Shown here one piece after another: positions 1 to 7,968 of a stretch of DNA of 23,840 bases (positions are counted from its first letter, which is position 1; every line of letters begins with the position of its first letter). Below the pieces are notes generated by a model. That model was not told where the DNA came from and ran no database searches. It saw only the letters and a program-made list of their open reading frames with translations. Location of the stretch: positions 1 to 23,840 of the forward strand of contig JAGZZN010000029.1 in the NCBI GenBank assembly GCA_018377375.1, in the 5' to 3' direction. Source of the DNA: Streptococcus parasanguinis (GTDB lineage Bacteria > Bacillota > Bacilli > Lactobacillales > Streptococcaceae). Made by a program: the position numbers and the translations under genes.

Positions 1-98
1 TGATTTCATCAGCTTTTACAGCCCTACTCAACTGTGCGGAGGTGGGACGACGAAATCGAATTCTAACGAATTACCGATTTCTGTCCCACTCTCTTTTT
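1..98 (+). repeat. Dispersed streptococcal intergenic repeat, copy 1 (5' end outside window)
   Basis: This stretch aligns without gaps to 22648-22745, with about 7 differences in 98 bases. Its right part can fold: GTGGGAC (43-49) pairs with GTCCCAC (83-89), and inside lie AAATCGAATTC and GAATTACCGATTT. The second copy shows that the full unit is longer and begins with a GAGGCTGGGAC hairpin, so this copy continues left of the window. It lies beyond the 3' end of rnjA. I see no credible gene in it. Confidence 0.85.
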
Positions 99-120
99 GA
101 TCCTCAAAAGGTCACTATAA

Positions 121-158
121 AACCAGTTGAAACAGTGGTTTCAACTGGTTGTTTTTTA
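121..158 (-). terminator. Rho-independent terminator of rpoY-rnjA
   Basis: A perfect 13-bp inverted repeat, AACCAGTTGAAAC / GTTTCAACTGGTT (121-133 and 138-150), has a 4-base loop and starts five bases after the rnjA stop codon. On the minus strand it is followed by TTTTAT. On the plus strand a longer T run (152-157) follows, so it may work both ways. Confidence 0.8.
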
Positions 159-1838
159 ATTTTCGTCATCTGGTGTGAGAATCATTGGGATAATGATAGG
201 TTCACGTTCCGTGCTCTCGTATAAGAATGGGCGAAGGGCATTGACAATCGCACCATTGACGGTTTGGATATTGGCATCTTTGTTCTTCAAGGCGATACGA
301 ATAGCATTGAAGAGGATGCGTTGGCTTTCACGGATCAGATCTCCTGATTCACGCATATAGATAAAACCACGGCTCAAGATGTCTGGTCCAGCCAGAATCA
401 TCTTCGATTTGAAGTCAACAGTCGCAACAGCAAGCACGACACCGTCTTCGGAAAGGTCTCTCCGGTCACGAAGGACAGCAGCTCCGATTTCACCGATACG
501 ATTTCCATCGACATAGATATCTTGAGCATTGAAGCTTCCTGCGATCCGAGCAGAGTTGGCTGTAAGAGCGAGGACATCACCATTACTCATGATGAAGATA
601 TTGTCTTTTTCCACTCCACAATCACGCGCAAGTCCTGCGTGGATCTTCTGCATCCGATATTCACCATGGACAGGCATAAAGTATTTTGGTTTGATCAAGC
701 GGAGCATGAGTTTTTGTTCTTGTTGCCCCCCGTGTCCAGAAGTATGGATGTTGTTGATCTTCCCGTGAATGACCTCTACACCCGCTTCAGAAATCGTATT
801 GATCAATTTATTCACACTGGTTGTATTTCCAGGAATCGGACTAGAAGAGAAGATCACGGTATCTCCTGGTTGGAGTTGCACTTGGCGGTGCGTTCCGTTG
901 GCAATCCGAGAGAGGGCTGCCATTGGCTCTCCTTGGCTTCCTGTACACATGATCAGGATTTCATTGGCCGCATAGTCTTTGATCTCATTTGGCTCGATAA
1001 TGGTTCCAGCAGGGACCTTGATATAGCCAAGCTCGATTCCGTTGACGATGGCTTTTTCCATCGAGCGTCCAAAGACGACGATCTTACGACCGGTCTTAAC
1101 AGCGGCCTCAGCAGCTTGTTGGAGACGGAAGATGTTCGAAGCAAAGGAAGCAAAGATGATGCGCCCGTGGATGCCTTCGATGATCTTCATGATGGATTGG
1201 CCAACTACTTTTTCAGAGTTGGTAAAGGTTGGGACTTCTGCGTTGGTTGAGTCTGAGAGCAGACAGAGAACGCCTTCTTCTCCAAGGGCTGCCATACGAT
1301 GGAGGTCAGCCGGTTCCCCAACAGGTGTGAAGTCAAATTTGAAGTCTCCGGTACAAACAATCTTTCCTTGAGGGGTGTGAATCACAATCCCCAAAGGTTC
1401 TGGAATCGAGTGAGTCGTACGGAAGAAGGTTGCTTTAAGATTTTTAAATTGAAGCTCAGTGTTTTGGTTGATTTCGTAGAGTTTGGCATCACGAAGAAGG
1501 CCGTGCTCTTCTAATTTTCCACGGATCAAGGCAAGCGCCAAAGGTCCAGCGTAGATAGGGACATTGGCTTGTTTCAAAAGGAAGGGAATCCCACCGATGT
1601 GGTCTTCGTGCCCGTGGGTAATGAGGACCGCTTTGACGCGATCGATATTGTCAACGATATAAGAGTAATCTGGGATGACATAGTCGATCCCAAGGAGGTC
1701 ATCTTCTGGAAATTTGATCCCGGCATCGACAATGATGATTTCATCTTGGTATTCGATCCCGTAGGTATTTTTTCCGATTTCTCCAAGTCCACCAATGGCA
1801 AATACACCAACTTCTTCAGGTTTTAAGGTATAAGCCAT
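156..1838 (-). CDS. rnjA: Ribonuclease J1
   Basis: This is a 560-residue metallo-beta-lactamase/beta-CASP nuclease, the size usual for RNase J. In Firmicutes RNase J1 is an endoribonuclease and 5'-3' exoribonuclease in mRNA turnover and rRNA maturation. The zinc-binding HGHEDH motif is at residues 75-80. A HSIPEP segment and an LLSDSTNAE motif follow, and the C-terminal half has the VHGEYRMQKIHA region typical of the family. The start ATG lies 3 bases after rpoY, with GGAG inside the end of rpoY as ribosome site, so the two genes are co-transcribed and probably coupled. The J1 rather than J2 assignment rests mainly on linkage to rpoY, the standard Firmicute arrangement. Confidence 0.96.
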   Translation of the reverse strand: MAYTLKPEEVGVFAIGGLGEIGKNTYGIEYQDEIIIVDAGIKFPEDDLLGIDYVIPDYSYIVDNIDRVKAVLITHGHEDHIGGIPFLLKQANVPIYAGPLALALIRGKLEEHGLLRDAKLYEINQNTELQFKNLKATFFRTTHSIPEPLGIVIHTPQGKIVCTGDFKFDFTPVGEPADLHRMAALGEEGVLCLLSDSTNAEVPTFTNSEKVVGQSIMKIIEGIHGRIIFASFASNIFRLQQAAEAAVKTGRKIVVFGRSMEKAIVNGIELGYIKVPAGTIIEPNEIKDYAANEILIMCTGSQGEPMAALSRIANGTHRQVQLQPGDTVIFSSSPIPGNTTSVNKLINTISEAGVEVIHGKINNIHTSGHGGQQEQKLMLRLIKPKYFMPVHGEYRMQKIHAGLARDCGVEKDNIFIMSNGDVLALTANSARIAGSFNAQDIYVDGNRIGEIGAAVLRDRRDLSEDGVVLAVATVDFKSKMILAGPDILSRGFIYMRESGDLIRESQRILFNAIRIALKNKDANIQTVNGAIVNALRPFLYESTEREPIIIPMILTPDDEN

Positions 1839-1841
1839 GGA

Positions 1842-2072
1842 TTAGTACTCCGTTAGTTCAAAAGCACCTGACTCTTTCTCGTAAGCAAGGTGTTGCTCAG
1901 AAAGTGGTGTGATAAATTCAATGTTGAAATCTGTGTTTGCTTCAACCAATTGACGAGCTTGGATACGTCCTTCGCGTTCATTCGGTGCATCAATATCGAG
2001 ATAAAGTGCATGCGTTGTTTCACGACGAGGGTTGCGGTCTTTTGTTTCCTGATAAAAAACTTTGTAAATCAT
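1842..2072 (-). CDS. rpoY: RNA polymerase epsilon subunit (DUF1447 family)
   Basis: This 76-residue protein begins MIYKVFYQETKDRNPRRETT and matches the small epsilon subunit of Firmicute RNA polymerase. That family is about 70 residues and almost always precedes rnjA, as here. Epsilon binds near the active-site side of the core enzyme and has been proposed to help against phage and under stress; its role in streptococci is not settled. AAAGGAA lies upstream of the ATG. The gene is read from the promoter at 2183-2211 through an untranslated leader of about 100 bases. Confidence 0.95.
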   Translation of the reverse strand: MIYKVFYQETKDRNPRRETTHALYLDIDAPNEREGRIQARQLVEANTDFNIEFITPLSEQHLAYEKESGAFELTEY

Positions 2073-2182
2073 GAAGTAATTTTCCTTTCATTATTTCGGT
2101 CTATTTGTTAGCTGCGGAGGAGTGCAATCACTAGAGTTTCCTACTCGCAACTAGTGGACCTGATTCGATACAATTAATTATC

Positions 2183-2211
2183 ATTATATCATAAATTCGC
2201 CTGTAAGTAAA
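2183..2211 (-). promoter_or_regulatory. Promoter of rpoY-rnjA with a structured leader
   Basis: On the minus strand TTTACT (-35, 2206-2211) lies 17 bases from TATAAT (-10, 2183-2188). The leader from about 2176 to 2073 contains CACTAG/CTAGTG arms (2131-2136 and 2153-2158) with GAGT/ACTC inside. This could form a hairpin upstream of the ribosome site. The rest of 2073-2364 holds only this promoter and the divergent tsaB promoter. Confidence 0.75.
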
Positions 2212-2309
2212 AGATAGACTGGAAAAGTCAGAGAGGCAAAGACCTATAATAGAGAAGCTTTTGAGCGGTTTTGCATATGAAAATCCTGGACTTTAGAGGA
2301 GAGTTTCGC

Positions 2310-2338
2310 TGGGATTTAAAGGGAATTTGTAGTATAAT
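2310..2338 (+). promoter_or_regulatory. Likely promoter of tsaB-rimI-tsaD
   Basis: A perfect TATAAT (2333-2338) lies 26 bases before the tsaB start. The hexamer 17 bases upstream is TGGGAT, a poor -35, so the call rests on the -10 and its position. The tsaB ribosome site AAGAGGAG follows. Confidence 0.6.
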
Positions 2339-2364
2339 ATAATCCAGTTCAAGAGGAGTAGGAA

Positions 2365-3048
2365 ATGAAATTATTAGCATTTGATACCTCGAGTAAGGCT
2401 CTTTCTGTAGCGATTTTAGAAGATGAGACTCTACTTGCAGAAACAACATTAACCATTAAAAAAAATCATAGTATTACCTTGATGCCGGTCATCGATTTTT
2501 TGATGCAACAAATCGACTTGACACCCAAGGACTTGGATCGTATCGTGGTGGCAGAAGGTCCTGGGAGCTACACTGGACTGCGCATTGCGGTCGCAACCGC
2601 AAAGACATTGGCTCATACCTTAGGGATTGAATTGGTCGGGGTTTCGAGCCTCTTAGCTCTAGTGCCAGATGATCTAGAAGGTTTGGTAGTGCCCGTCATG
2701 AATGCCCGTCGAAACAACGTTTATGCAGGTTTTTACCAAAATGATCAGCTGGTCACACCAGAAGGGCATTTTCCATTTGAGGAAGTCCTAGAGCGTGCAG
2801 CGACGAGTGAGCAGGTCACCTTTGTCGGAGAAGTCACGGCCTTTAAGGAGCAGATTGCCTCTAACCTGCCAAGGGCTGCTTACTATGAAACGCTGCCAGA
2901 TGCAGTGAAAATCGGACGTCTCGGTCTCAAACAAGCGCCTGCTAGCCTCCATGATTTTGTCCCTCATTATCTGAAACGGGTCGAAGCAGAGGAAAATTGG
3001 CTCAAAGACCACACGGAAACAACGACCTCTTACATCAAGCGCCTATGA
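2365..3048 (+). CDS. tsaB: tRNA t6A37 synthesis protein TsaB
   Basis: This is a 227-residue ASKHA-fold protein of the YeaZ/TsaB family. The N-terminus MKLLAFDTSSKALSVAIL and the VAEGPGSYTGLRIAVATAK segment (residues about 63-81) are diagnostic. TsaB is the catalytically inactive partner that forms a heterodimer with TsaD. With TsaC and TsaE it makes N6-threonylcarbamoyladenosine at position 37 of ANN-decoding tRNAs. It is the first gene of tsaB-rimI-tsaD; its TGA overlaps the next ATG in the string ATGATG. An AAGAGGAG ribosome site precedes the start. Confidence 0.95.
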   Translation: MKLLAFDTSSKALSVAILEDETLLAETTLTIKKNHSITLMPVIDFLMQQIDLTPKDLDRIVVAEGPGSYTGLRIAVATAKTLAHTLGIELVGVSSLLALVPDDLEGLVVPVMNARRNNVYAGFYQNDQLVTPEGHFPFEEVLERAATSEQVTFVGEVTAFKEQIASNLPRAAYYETLPDAVKIGRLGLKQAPASLHDFVPHYLKRVEAEENWLKDHTETTTSYIKRL

Positions 3049-3482
3049 TGAAAGGATCAATCAGGAAAGGGAGTAGCCAGGATGCGGCTGCCATTCTCGC
3101 TGTGATGGAAGATGTCTATGAAGCTAGCCCCTGGAAGTTGGAGCAGATCCAAGCTGATTTAGAACAGGAATCGACCTCCTATTTCCTAGCTGTGGATGAA
3201 GGACAAGTCCTTGGGTTTGTCGCTATTCAAGAGACTCTCTATGAAGCAGAGGTTTTACAGATTGCGGTCAAGCGCGCCTTTCAAGGCCAAGGCCTAGCTC
3301 AGCATTTACTCGCGCAGTTGCCGGACCAAAAAGAGATTTTCTTAGAAGTGCGCGTGTCCAATCTACCGGCCCAAGGCCTATACAAAAAATTGCATTTTAA
3401 AGAAATTGCACGGAGGAAAAACTACTATCACGATCCCATAGAGGATGCTGTGATCATGAAGAGGAACCCAAATGAAAGATAG
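3045..3482 (+). CDS. rimI: Ribosomal protein S18-alanine N-acetyltransferase (RimI)
   Basis: This is a GNAT acetyltransferase of about 145 residues. The acetyl-CoA loop appears as QIAVKRAFQGQGLAQHLL (V-x-x-x-x-Q-G-x-G-x-A), and the C-terminal YKKLHFKEIARRKNYY is the typical RimI ending. RimI acetylates the N-terminus of ribosomal protein S18. The reading frame is open further upstream, but the double ATG at 3045/3048 overlapping the tsaB stop is the natural start. No strong ribosome site is visible, so translation is probably coupled to tsaB. The 3' end overlaps tsaD by 11 bases. Confidence 0.92.
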   Translation: MMKGSIRKGSSQDAAAILAVMEDVYEASPWKLEQIQADLEQESTSYFLAVDEGQVLGFVAIQETLYEAEVLQIAVKRAFQGQGLAQHLLAQLPDQKEIFLEVRVSNLPAQGLYKKLHFKEIARRKNYYHDPIEDAVIMKRNPNER

Positions 3483-4482
3483 ATATATTTTGGCTTTTGA
3501 GACATCTTGCGATGAGACCAGTGTGGCTGTCTTGAAAAATGACGACCAACTCTTGTCCAATGTCATTGCCAGTCAAATCGAAAGTCACAAGCGTTTTGGA
3601 GGGGTGGTGCCTGAGGTAGCCTCTCGTCACCATGTGGAAGTCATCACTGCTTGTATTGAAGAAGCCTTAGAAGATGCTGGCATCACAGAAGCCGATGTCA
3701 CAGCTGTGGCGGTTACCTACGGTCCAGGCCTAGTTGGAGCTCTTTTAGTCGGCCTAGCAGCGGCCAAGGCCTTTGCCTGGGCGCATGGACTCCCTTTGAT
3801 TCCTGTCAATCATATGGCTGGGCACTTGATGGCCGCTCAAAGCGTCGAACCCTTAGAGTTTCCGCTTTTGGCCTTGTTGGTGAGTGGAGGACATACCGAG
3901 CTAGTCTACGTCAGTGAAGCTGGTGATTATAAGATCGTCGGAGAGACCCGTGATGATGCTGTCGGAGAGGCTTATGACAAGGTTGGGCGCGTGATGGGCT
4001 TGACCTATCCAGCAGGACGTGAGATTGATCAGCTGGCCCACCAAGGATCTGATATCTACGATTTCCCTAGGGCCATGATCAAGGAAGACAATCTGGAATT
4101 CTCTTTTTCAGGGCTCAAATCAGCCTTTATCAATCTGCACCATAATGCCGAGCAAAAAGGAGAAAACCTCTCCAATACAGACTTGTCTGCAAGTTTTCAG
4201 GCAGCTGTACTAGACATTCTCATGGCCAAGACCAAGAAGGCTTTGGAGAAATATCCGGTCAAGACCCTAGTCGTCGCTGGTGGGGTCGCAGCCAACCAAG
4301 GTCTTCGTGAACGCCTGGCTTCTGACATCACAGATGTTAAGGTCATCATTCCTCCTCTGCGCCTCTGTGGGGACAATGCAGGGATGATCGCCTATGCCAG
4401 TGTCAGTGAGTGGAACAAAGAAAACTTCGCAGGCTGGGACCTCAATGCCAAACCAAGCCTAGCCTTTGAAGGAATTGAATAA
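3472..4482 (+). CDS. tsaD: tRNA N6-threonylcarbamoyladenosine transferase TsaD
   Basis: This 336-residue Kae1/Qri7/TsaD-family protein transfers the threonylcarbamoyl group from TC-AMP to A37 of tRNA. Its N-terminus is ILAFETSCDETSVAVL. The metal ligands H114 and H118 lie in NHMAGHLM, LVSGGHTELVYV follows, and CGDNAGMIAYA near the C-terminus supplies the conserved Asp. The length is normal. The gene overlaps rimI and is closed by a terminator nine bases later. Confidence 0.97.
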   Translation: MKDRYILAFETSCDETSVAVLKNDDQLLSNVIASQIESHKRFGGVVPEVASRHHVEVITACIEEALEDAGITEADVTAVAVTYGPGLVGALLVGLAAAKAFAWAHGLPLIPVNHMAGHLMAAQSVEPLEFPLLALLVSGGHTELVYVSEAGDYKIVGETRDDAVGEAYDKVGRVMGLTYPAGREIDQLAHQGSDIYDFPRAMIKEDNLEFSFSGLKSAFINLHHNAEQKGENLSNTDLSASFQAAVLDILMAKTKKALEKYPVKTLVVAGGVAANQGLRERLASDITDVKVIIPPLRLCGDNAGMIAYASVSEWNKENFAGWDLNAKPSLAFEGIE

Positions 4483-4490
4483 GAAAAAGG

Positions 4491-4524
4491 AGCCAATTGG
4501 ATGTGCGATTCCAATGGCTTTTTT
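4491..4524 (+). terminator. Terminator after tsaD
   Basis: AGCCAATTGGA and TCCAATGGCT pair with one bulged A across an 8-base loop, and a run of six T follows. The long open frame that starts inside this hairpin at 4501 is therefore not the true start of the next gene. Confidence 0.85.
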
Positions 4525-4552
4525 GCTGGGGTCTCACCAACTAGTAGCGGAT

Positions 4553-4581
4553 TTGCGAGTCGAAAGAAAATTCGGTATGAT
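4553..4581 (+). promoter_or_regulatory. Promoter of the 4621-6747 gene group
   Basis: TTGCGA (4553-4558), a 17-base spacer and TATGAT (4576-4581) lie between the tsaD terminator and the ATG at 4621. This gives the hypothetical genes their own transcript. Confidence 0.65.
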
Positions 4582-4620
4582 AGAAGGAATGAAAGATTGG
4601 CGAGGGAAGGAAGCGAGAAA

Positions 4621-5586
4621 ATGGTAAAGGTACTGAATAGTGTCAAAAAACTAATCTTTGTAATGATTGGTGTTGGCTTTTTATTGATTTTGTCTTATAG
4701 GACTTATATCTCTACTTATATAAAACCATATATGTTTATTGATTTGAAAGAAAAAATTGTCGATTATGATTTTATTGAAAATGGGAAGGTTATCATTACA
4801 AAATGGGATTATGAAAATAAACTCGATTATTATATGACAAAGAATAATGGGGGTGTGTTACGATCTTATCCAATTGTTGGGAAAACGAAAATTGTTAAAG
4901 AATACCACAAACTAAAGGATATTAATGATATGAAACATAATATTCCGGATGGGAAAGAGTATTGGGGTATTACTATATACAATATAAAAAATAAGAAATT
5001 AACTCCTAAGGATTATGATCTTTTTAAAATGACTCGTGAATACAACAAATCATATGTACCAGATAGAATTGACAATGTTATCTATATTAGTAATGGCAAA
5101 GAATTGTTGGATATATACTTAAAAAGTCCTAAGGATCATTATAAGAAGGATATTATTAAATCCATTGATTTACAATCAGGGAAGGTAATTGATCAAGGTG
5201 ATACAACGGAAAAAGAAGTTGTGAATGATTCAACCAACTATATTTCATTTTTACCTATTCATGAGCAGCTAACAATGGCTGATCGTAGAATCTCATTAGA
5301 TAAAACCAAAAAATTTCCTGAACCCGATGCTGTAATGTTTGATAAGTACCCAAATACTAAAGATTTATTTTCCGAAAATCATTCTATGATAGGGATTTTG
5401 GTAGATAGACCTAGTGTGGATACGAACATTCCTATACTTCAACTTTTAGTGAATCAAAAAACGAATTTATTTAAAAATGTTACAATACCAGCAGAATATT
5501 CTATAGATGGCCAAGAACATGAGATTCATTCCTATGATGAGTTTAAACAATTCTACAATAAAATAGGAAACATACAAGGAGAGTGA
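4621..5586 (+). CDS. Membrane-anchored protein of unknown function
   Basis: About 321 residues if started at the ATG at 4621, which follows GAAGG and comes after the promoter at 4553-4581. The frame is open back to 4501, but that would place the start in a terminator. One hydrophobic segment at residues about 10-28 (LIFVMIGVGFLLILSYR) is flanked by Lys/Arg, so the remainder is probably outside the cell. The large domain is rich in Lys, Asp, Tyr and Asn and has no motif I recognise. The gene is visibly more AT-rich than tsaD or azlC, hinting at an acquired segment. It is followed 13 bases later by another membrane protein. Confidence 0.7.
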   Translation: MVKVLNSVKKLIFVMIGVGFLLILSYRTYISTYIKPYMFIDLKEKIVDYDFIENGKVIITKWDYENKLDYYMTKNNGGVLRSYPIVGKTKIVKEYHKLKDINDMKHNIPDGKEYWGITIYNIKNKKLTPKDYDLFKMTREYNKSYVPDRIDNVIYISNGKELLDIYLKSPKDHYKKDIIKSIDLQSGKVIDQGDTTEKEVVNDSTNYISFLPIHEQLTMADRRISLDKTKKFPEPDAVMFDKYPNTKDLFSENHSMIGILVDRPSVDTNIPILQLLVNQKTNLFKNVTIPAEYSIDGQEHEIHSYDEFKQFYNKIGNIQGE

Positions 5587-5599
5587 AAAAGAGGTTGTT

Positions 5600-6145
5600 A
5601 TGCAAACAATAATTAATTTAGGGATATGGGAGAACAAGAATTACCATTTTGATTGGGAGGAAAAAGTCATACTAGAAGAGACATCTTCTCCTAACTACTG
5701 GTCTTATGTACTGCTCCCTATTACATTATTTATTATTAACAAAATTTCGGATGGATTAGCGGAGTATGGAATATTTGACAATCAGTTGGTACGACTTGGA
5801 ACGATTCCAATTTTAGGTGTCTTTTCCTACTTTCTTGCTGCTTGGATCATTCGATATTACCATGCAAGCCTGAAATTACAGACATCTAAGTTGGATGAGG
5901 ATCAGTGCAAGAAGTTAATCAAGGCATTAAAGAGAAGGAAGGTGTACTTTACATTTCTGGTCAATCTTTTTAGGTGCCTAACTGTAGCCGCTATTCTTTT
6001 GTTTGTCATCGGAAATGAAACCATTGCAGCACTCTTTTTGATGATTAGTTTTATAGTGATGTTTATGTTCAAATTTGATTACCAATTATCCAAATGGCCC
6101 GATATGATAGAGATCATATCTCAAGAAGTGGGAAATGGTGAGTAA
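5600..6145 (+). CDS. Polytopic membrane protein of unknown function
   Basis: A 181-residue protein with four likely membrane segments near residues 34-49, 66-85, 115-137 and 140-158. A basic cytoplasmic loop, KKLIKALKRRK, lies before the third. AGAGG precedes the ATG. I do not recognise the family. It sits 13 bases behind the anchored protein and 47 bases before the DUF3592-like protein, and all three look like one transcript. Confidence 0.7.
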   Translation: MQTIINLGIWENKNYHFDWEEKVILEETSSPNYWSYVLLPITLFIINKISDGLAEYGIFDNQLVRLGTIPILGVFSYFLAAWIIRYYHASLKLQTSKLDEDQCKKLIKALKRRKVYFTFLVNLFRCLTVAAILLFVIGNETIAALFLMISFIVMFMFKFDYQLSKWPDMIEIISQEVGNGE

Positions 6146-6192
6146 GGAAGATTTGATGGATATTAATATTCTTTAAAACAGGAGGTAGAAAA

Positions 6193-6747
6193 ATGCCATT
6201 ATATATTATATTTCTTTTTGCAATAGGGGGCGGGTCTATCTATTTCCTAACTGCTTTCTTCATCTATTCCTACATTTCTAAGCGTTTTGCAAGAAGGAAG
6301 AATCTAGCAACAGAACGAGTTGATGGTATTGTTGTTGGGTATGCATACGCAAAACAGGTGATTCCACCAATTGTAGAATATATTGTCGATGGAATAGCAT
6401 ATAAGAGACAATTAGAATATCGTTGGACCGTGGTGAAATCGGCCCCGTGGATGAGTCGGAAGGCGGTAGCTGATACACCGGATCTTTTGGATGAAAATTT
6501 AGTGATTTCTAGAAACTCAATGGTCTCCTATACAAACGTTTTAGAAGAAGCCTTTCCTAAAGGATCCATCATGACTGTCTGGTATAATCCTCAAAATCCA
6601 AGAGAGTCCTATGTTGAACGTTTTTGTAATAAAGATAAACTGTATAAAAAGTTAGCTCTTCTCTTTCTCGTTCTCTACATCATTTTTATGATCGTTTTTG
6701 TGACACTTACAATTTTATCTATAGTTTACAATTGGAAGGCTAATTAA
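6193..6747 (+). CDS. DUF3592-like membrane protein
   Basis: This 184-residue protein has an N-terminal membrane segment (about 3-27) and a C-terminal one (about 154-178). Between them is an extracytoplasmic domain with VDGIVVGYAYAKQ, VEYIVDGIAYKRQ and VWYNPQNPRESYVE. The pattern G-x-V ... V-x-Y-x-V-x-G-x-x-Y ... V-x-Y-N-P-x-N-P-x-x-S resembles DUF3592 proteins, whose function is unknown. GGAGG precedes the start. It is the last gene of the AT-rich trio; a short intergenic region and a new promoter follow. Confidence 0.75.
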   Translation: MPLYIIFLFAIGGGSIYFLTAFFIYSYISKRFARRKNLATERVDGIVVGYAYAKQVIPPIVEYIVDGIAYKRQLEYRWTVVKSAPWMSRKAVADTPDLLDENLVISRNSMVSYTNVLEEAFPKGSIMTVWYNPQNPRESYVERFCNKDKLYKKLALLFLVLYIIFMIVFVTLTILSIVYNWKAN

Positions 6748-6817
6748 GATTTTAAAATATAAGTGCAGTAGGAATCGTTTGAGTCTCTCATTGGTCCTTT
6801 TTCAACCTTTTTTCTTG

Positions 6818-6826
6818 TGTTATAAT
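6818..6826 (+). promoter_or_regulatory. Extended -10 promoter of azlCD
   Basis: TGTTATAAT is a perfect -10 hexamer with the TGn extension, 31 bases before the azlC start. No good -35 is present at 17 bases, which is usual for extended -10 promoters. Confidence 0.7.
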
Positions 6827-6857
6827 AGAAGTCAATGATTCAGAAAGGAGTGAGAGA

Positions 6858-7553
6858 GTGGAAAAAGATTTTTGGCAGGGGGTGAGGGACGCGCTACCGA
6901 CGGCTTTGGGCTATATCAGTATTGGCCTGGCTTGTGGTGTGGTGGCGTCTCCCTATCTTTCTCCTTTGGAGATGGCCTTGATGAGTATCTTGGTCTATGC
7001 TGGGGCGGCTCAGTTTGCGATGATCTCTCTGATTGCGGCCCATTCTTCGATCTTGAATATGGCCTTGACGGTGTGTTTGATCAATCTCCGTAATATGTTG
7101 ATGAGTCTGCATACGTCGTCTGACTTTAAGGATGCTAGTCTTGCTCATACCATTGGGATTGGTAGTCTCCTGACTGATGAGAGTTATGGGGTCTACTTGA
7201 GTGAGAAATTAAAGACGGACACCATTACAGTTCCTTGGATGCATGGGAACAATCTAGTAGGCTATGTGGCCTGGATCAGTGCGACGGTTATCGGAACAGC
7301 TCTAGGATCTCTCCTACCTGATCCAAAGGCTTTTGGGCTTGATTTTGCTTTAGTGGCTATGTTTATTGGGATTTTTGCAGCCCAGTTTCAAGGAATGCAA
7401 CTGACAGAAAAGACCAAGACCATGCTCATGGTGCTGTTAGCAGTAGCAGTGAGTTTCTTTCTCTTACTCTTTTTTGTTTCGCAACCGCTAGCTGTGCTAG
7501 CTGCGACCTTGATCGGCTGTTTTGTGGGGGTGGTCTGTGATGCGCGTGAATAG
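6858..7553 (+). CDS. azlC: AzlC family branched-chain amino acid exporter, large subunit
   Basis: A 231-residue, highly hydrophobic protein with the AzlC pattern: GVRDALPTALGYISIGLACGVVA at the N-terminus, YAGAAQFAMISLI, NLRNMLMSL and LLTDESYGVY. AzlC and AzlD together export branched-chain amino acids and toxic analogues in Bacillus. The start is GTG, chosen because AAAGGAG lies 7 bases upstream. The 3' end overlaps azlD by 14 bases. Confidence 0.93.
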   Translation: MEKDFWQGVRDALPTALGYISIGLACGVVASPYLSPLEMALMSILVYAGAAQFAMISLIAAHSSILNMALTVCLINLRNMLMSLHTSSDFKDASLAHTIGIGSLLTDESYGVYLSEKLKTDTITVPWMHGNNLVGYVAWISATVIGTALGSLLPDPKAFGLDFALVAMFIGIFAAQFQGMQLTEKTKTMLMVLLAVAVSFFLLLFFVSQPLAVLAATLIGCFVGVVCDARE

Positions 7554-7866
7554 TTCTATCTTCATGGCCATTCTGGCCTCAGCCCTCGTTACCTGGATTC
7601 CTCGGATCTTGCCCTTCCTCTTGGTCAAATACAAGGGACTGCCGGCTCCTGTAACCCGCTTTCTCAAATACTTGCCCATTTCCATTATCTTTGCCTTGGT
7701 TTTGTCAAGCTTAGTAGATGGAAAAATTGGAAGTCTCCCGCAGCTCCACTGGTTGGACCTAGTAGTGACCATTCCCAGTCTCTTTGTAGCCTTTCGTTAC
7801 AAAAACCTTATGGGAACCGTTTTGTTTGGGATTGTCTTGATCGCCCTATTACGATTGGCATTTTAA
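7540..7866 (+). CDS. azlD: AzlD family branched-chain amino acid exporter, small subunit
   Basis: A 108-residue protein with about four membrane helices, typical of AzlD: VTWIPRILPFLLV, PAPVTRFLKYLPISIIFALVLSSL and FRYKNLMGTVLFGI. The ATG at 7540 overlaps the end of azlC, giving translational coupling. A longer open frame from a TTG at 7522 has no better ribosome site. It acts as partner of AzlC. Confidence 0.92.
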   Translation: MRVNSSIFMAILASALVTWIPRILPFLLVKYKGLPAPVTRFLKYLPISIIFALVLSSLVDGKIGSLPQLHWLDLVVTIPSLFVAFRYKNLMGTVLFGIVLIALLRLAF

Positions 7867-7877
7867 ATGGAAAAATA

Positions 7878-7939
7878 TGTTACAAAAAAATTACAATTGT
7901 TACAAATAAACTTGATTTTTGTAACAATCGGAGTATAAT
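7878..7939 (+). promoter_or_regulatory. Promoter of the lipoprotein gene with an inverted repeat around -35
   Basis: TTGATT (7912-7917), a 16-base spacer and TATAAT (7934-7939) form the promoter. The -35 hexamer falls between the arms of a perfect 10-bp inverted repeat, TTGTTACAAA (7897-7906) and TTTGTAACAA (7918-7927). A third TGTTACAAAA lies at 7878-7887, 21 bases upstream of the first arm's TGTTACAAA. This layout is what a repressor or response-regulator site would look like; the regulator is not identified. Confidence 0.65.
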
Positions 7940-7968
7940 GGAAGTCAGAAAGATAAAGAGGTGATCTT

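Noticed and set aside
42..224. 60-codon open frame starting MGRRNRILTNYRF
   Set aside because: It lies in the dispersed repeat, runs through the rnjA terminator into the rnjA end and follows no ribosome site.
522..1250. Long plus-strand open frame of 242 codons opposite rnjA
   Set aside because: It is antisense to a strongly conserved RNase J gene, has no ribosome site and no recognisable domain; a shadow frame.
2131..2158. Riboswitch in the rpoY leader
   Set aside because: Only short nested hairpin arms are visible; no known riboswitch core is recognisable.
4501..4620. Upstream start of the 4621 gene at 4501
   Set aside because: That ATG lies in the loop of the tsaD terminator, upstream of the promoter TTGCGA-17-TATGAT.
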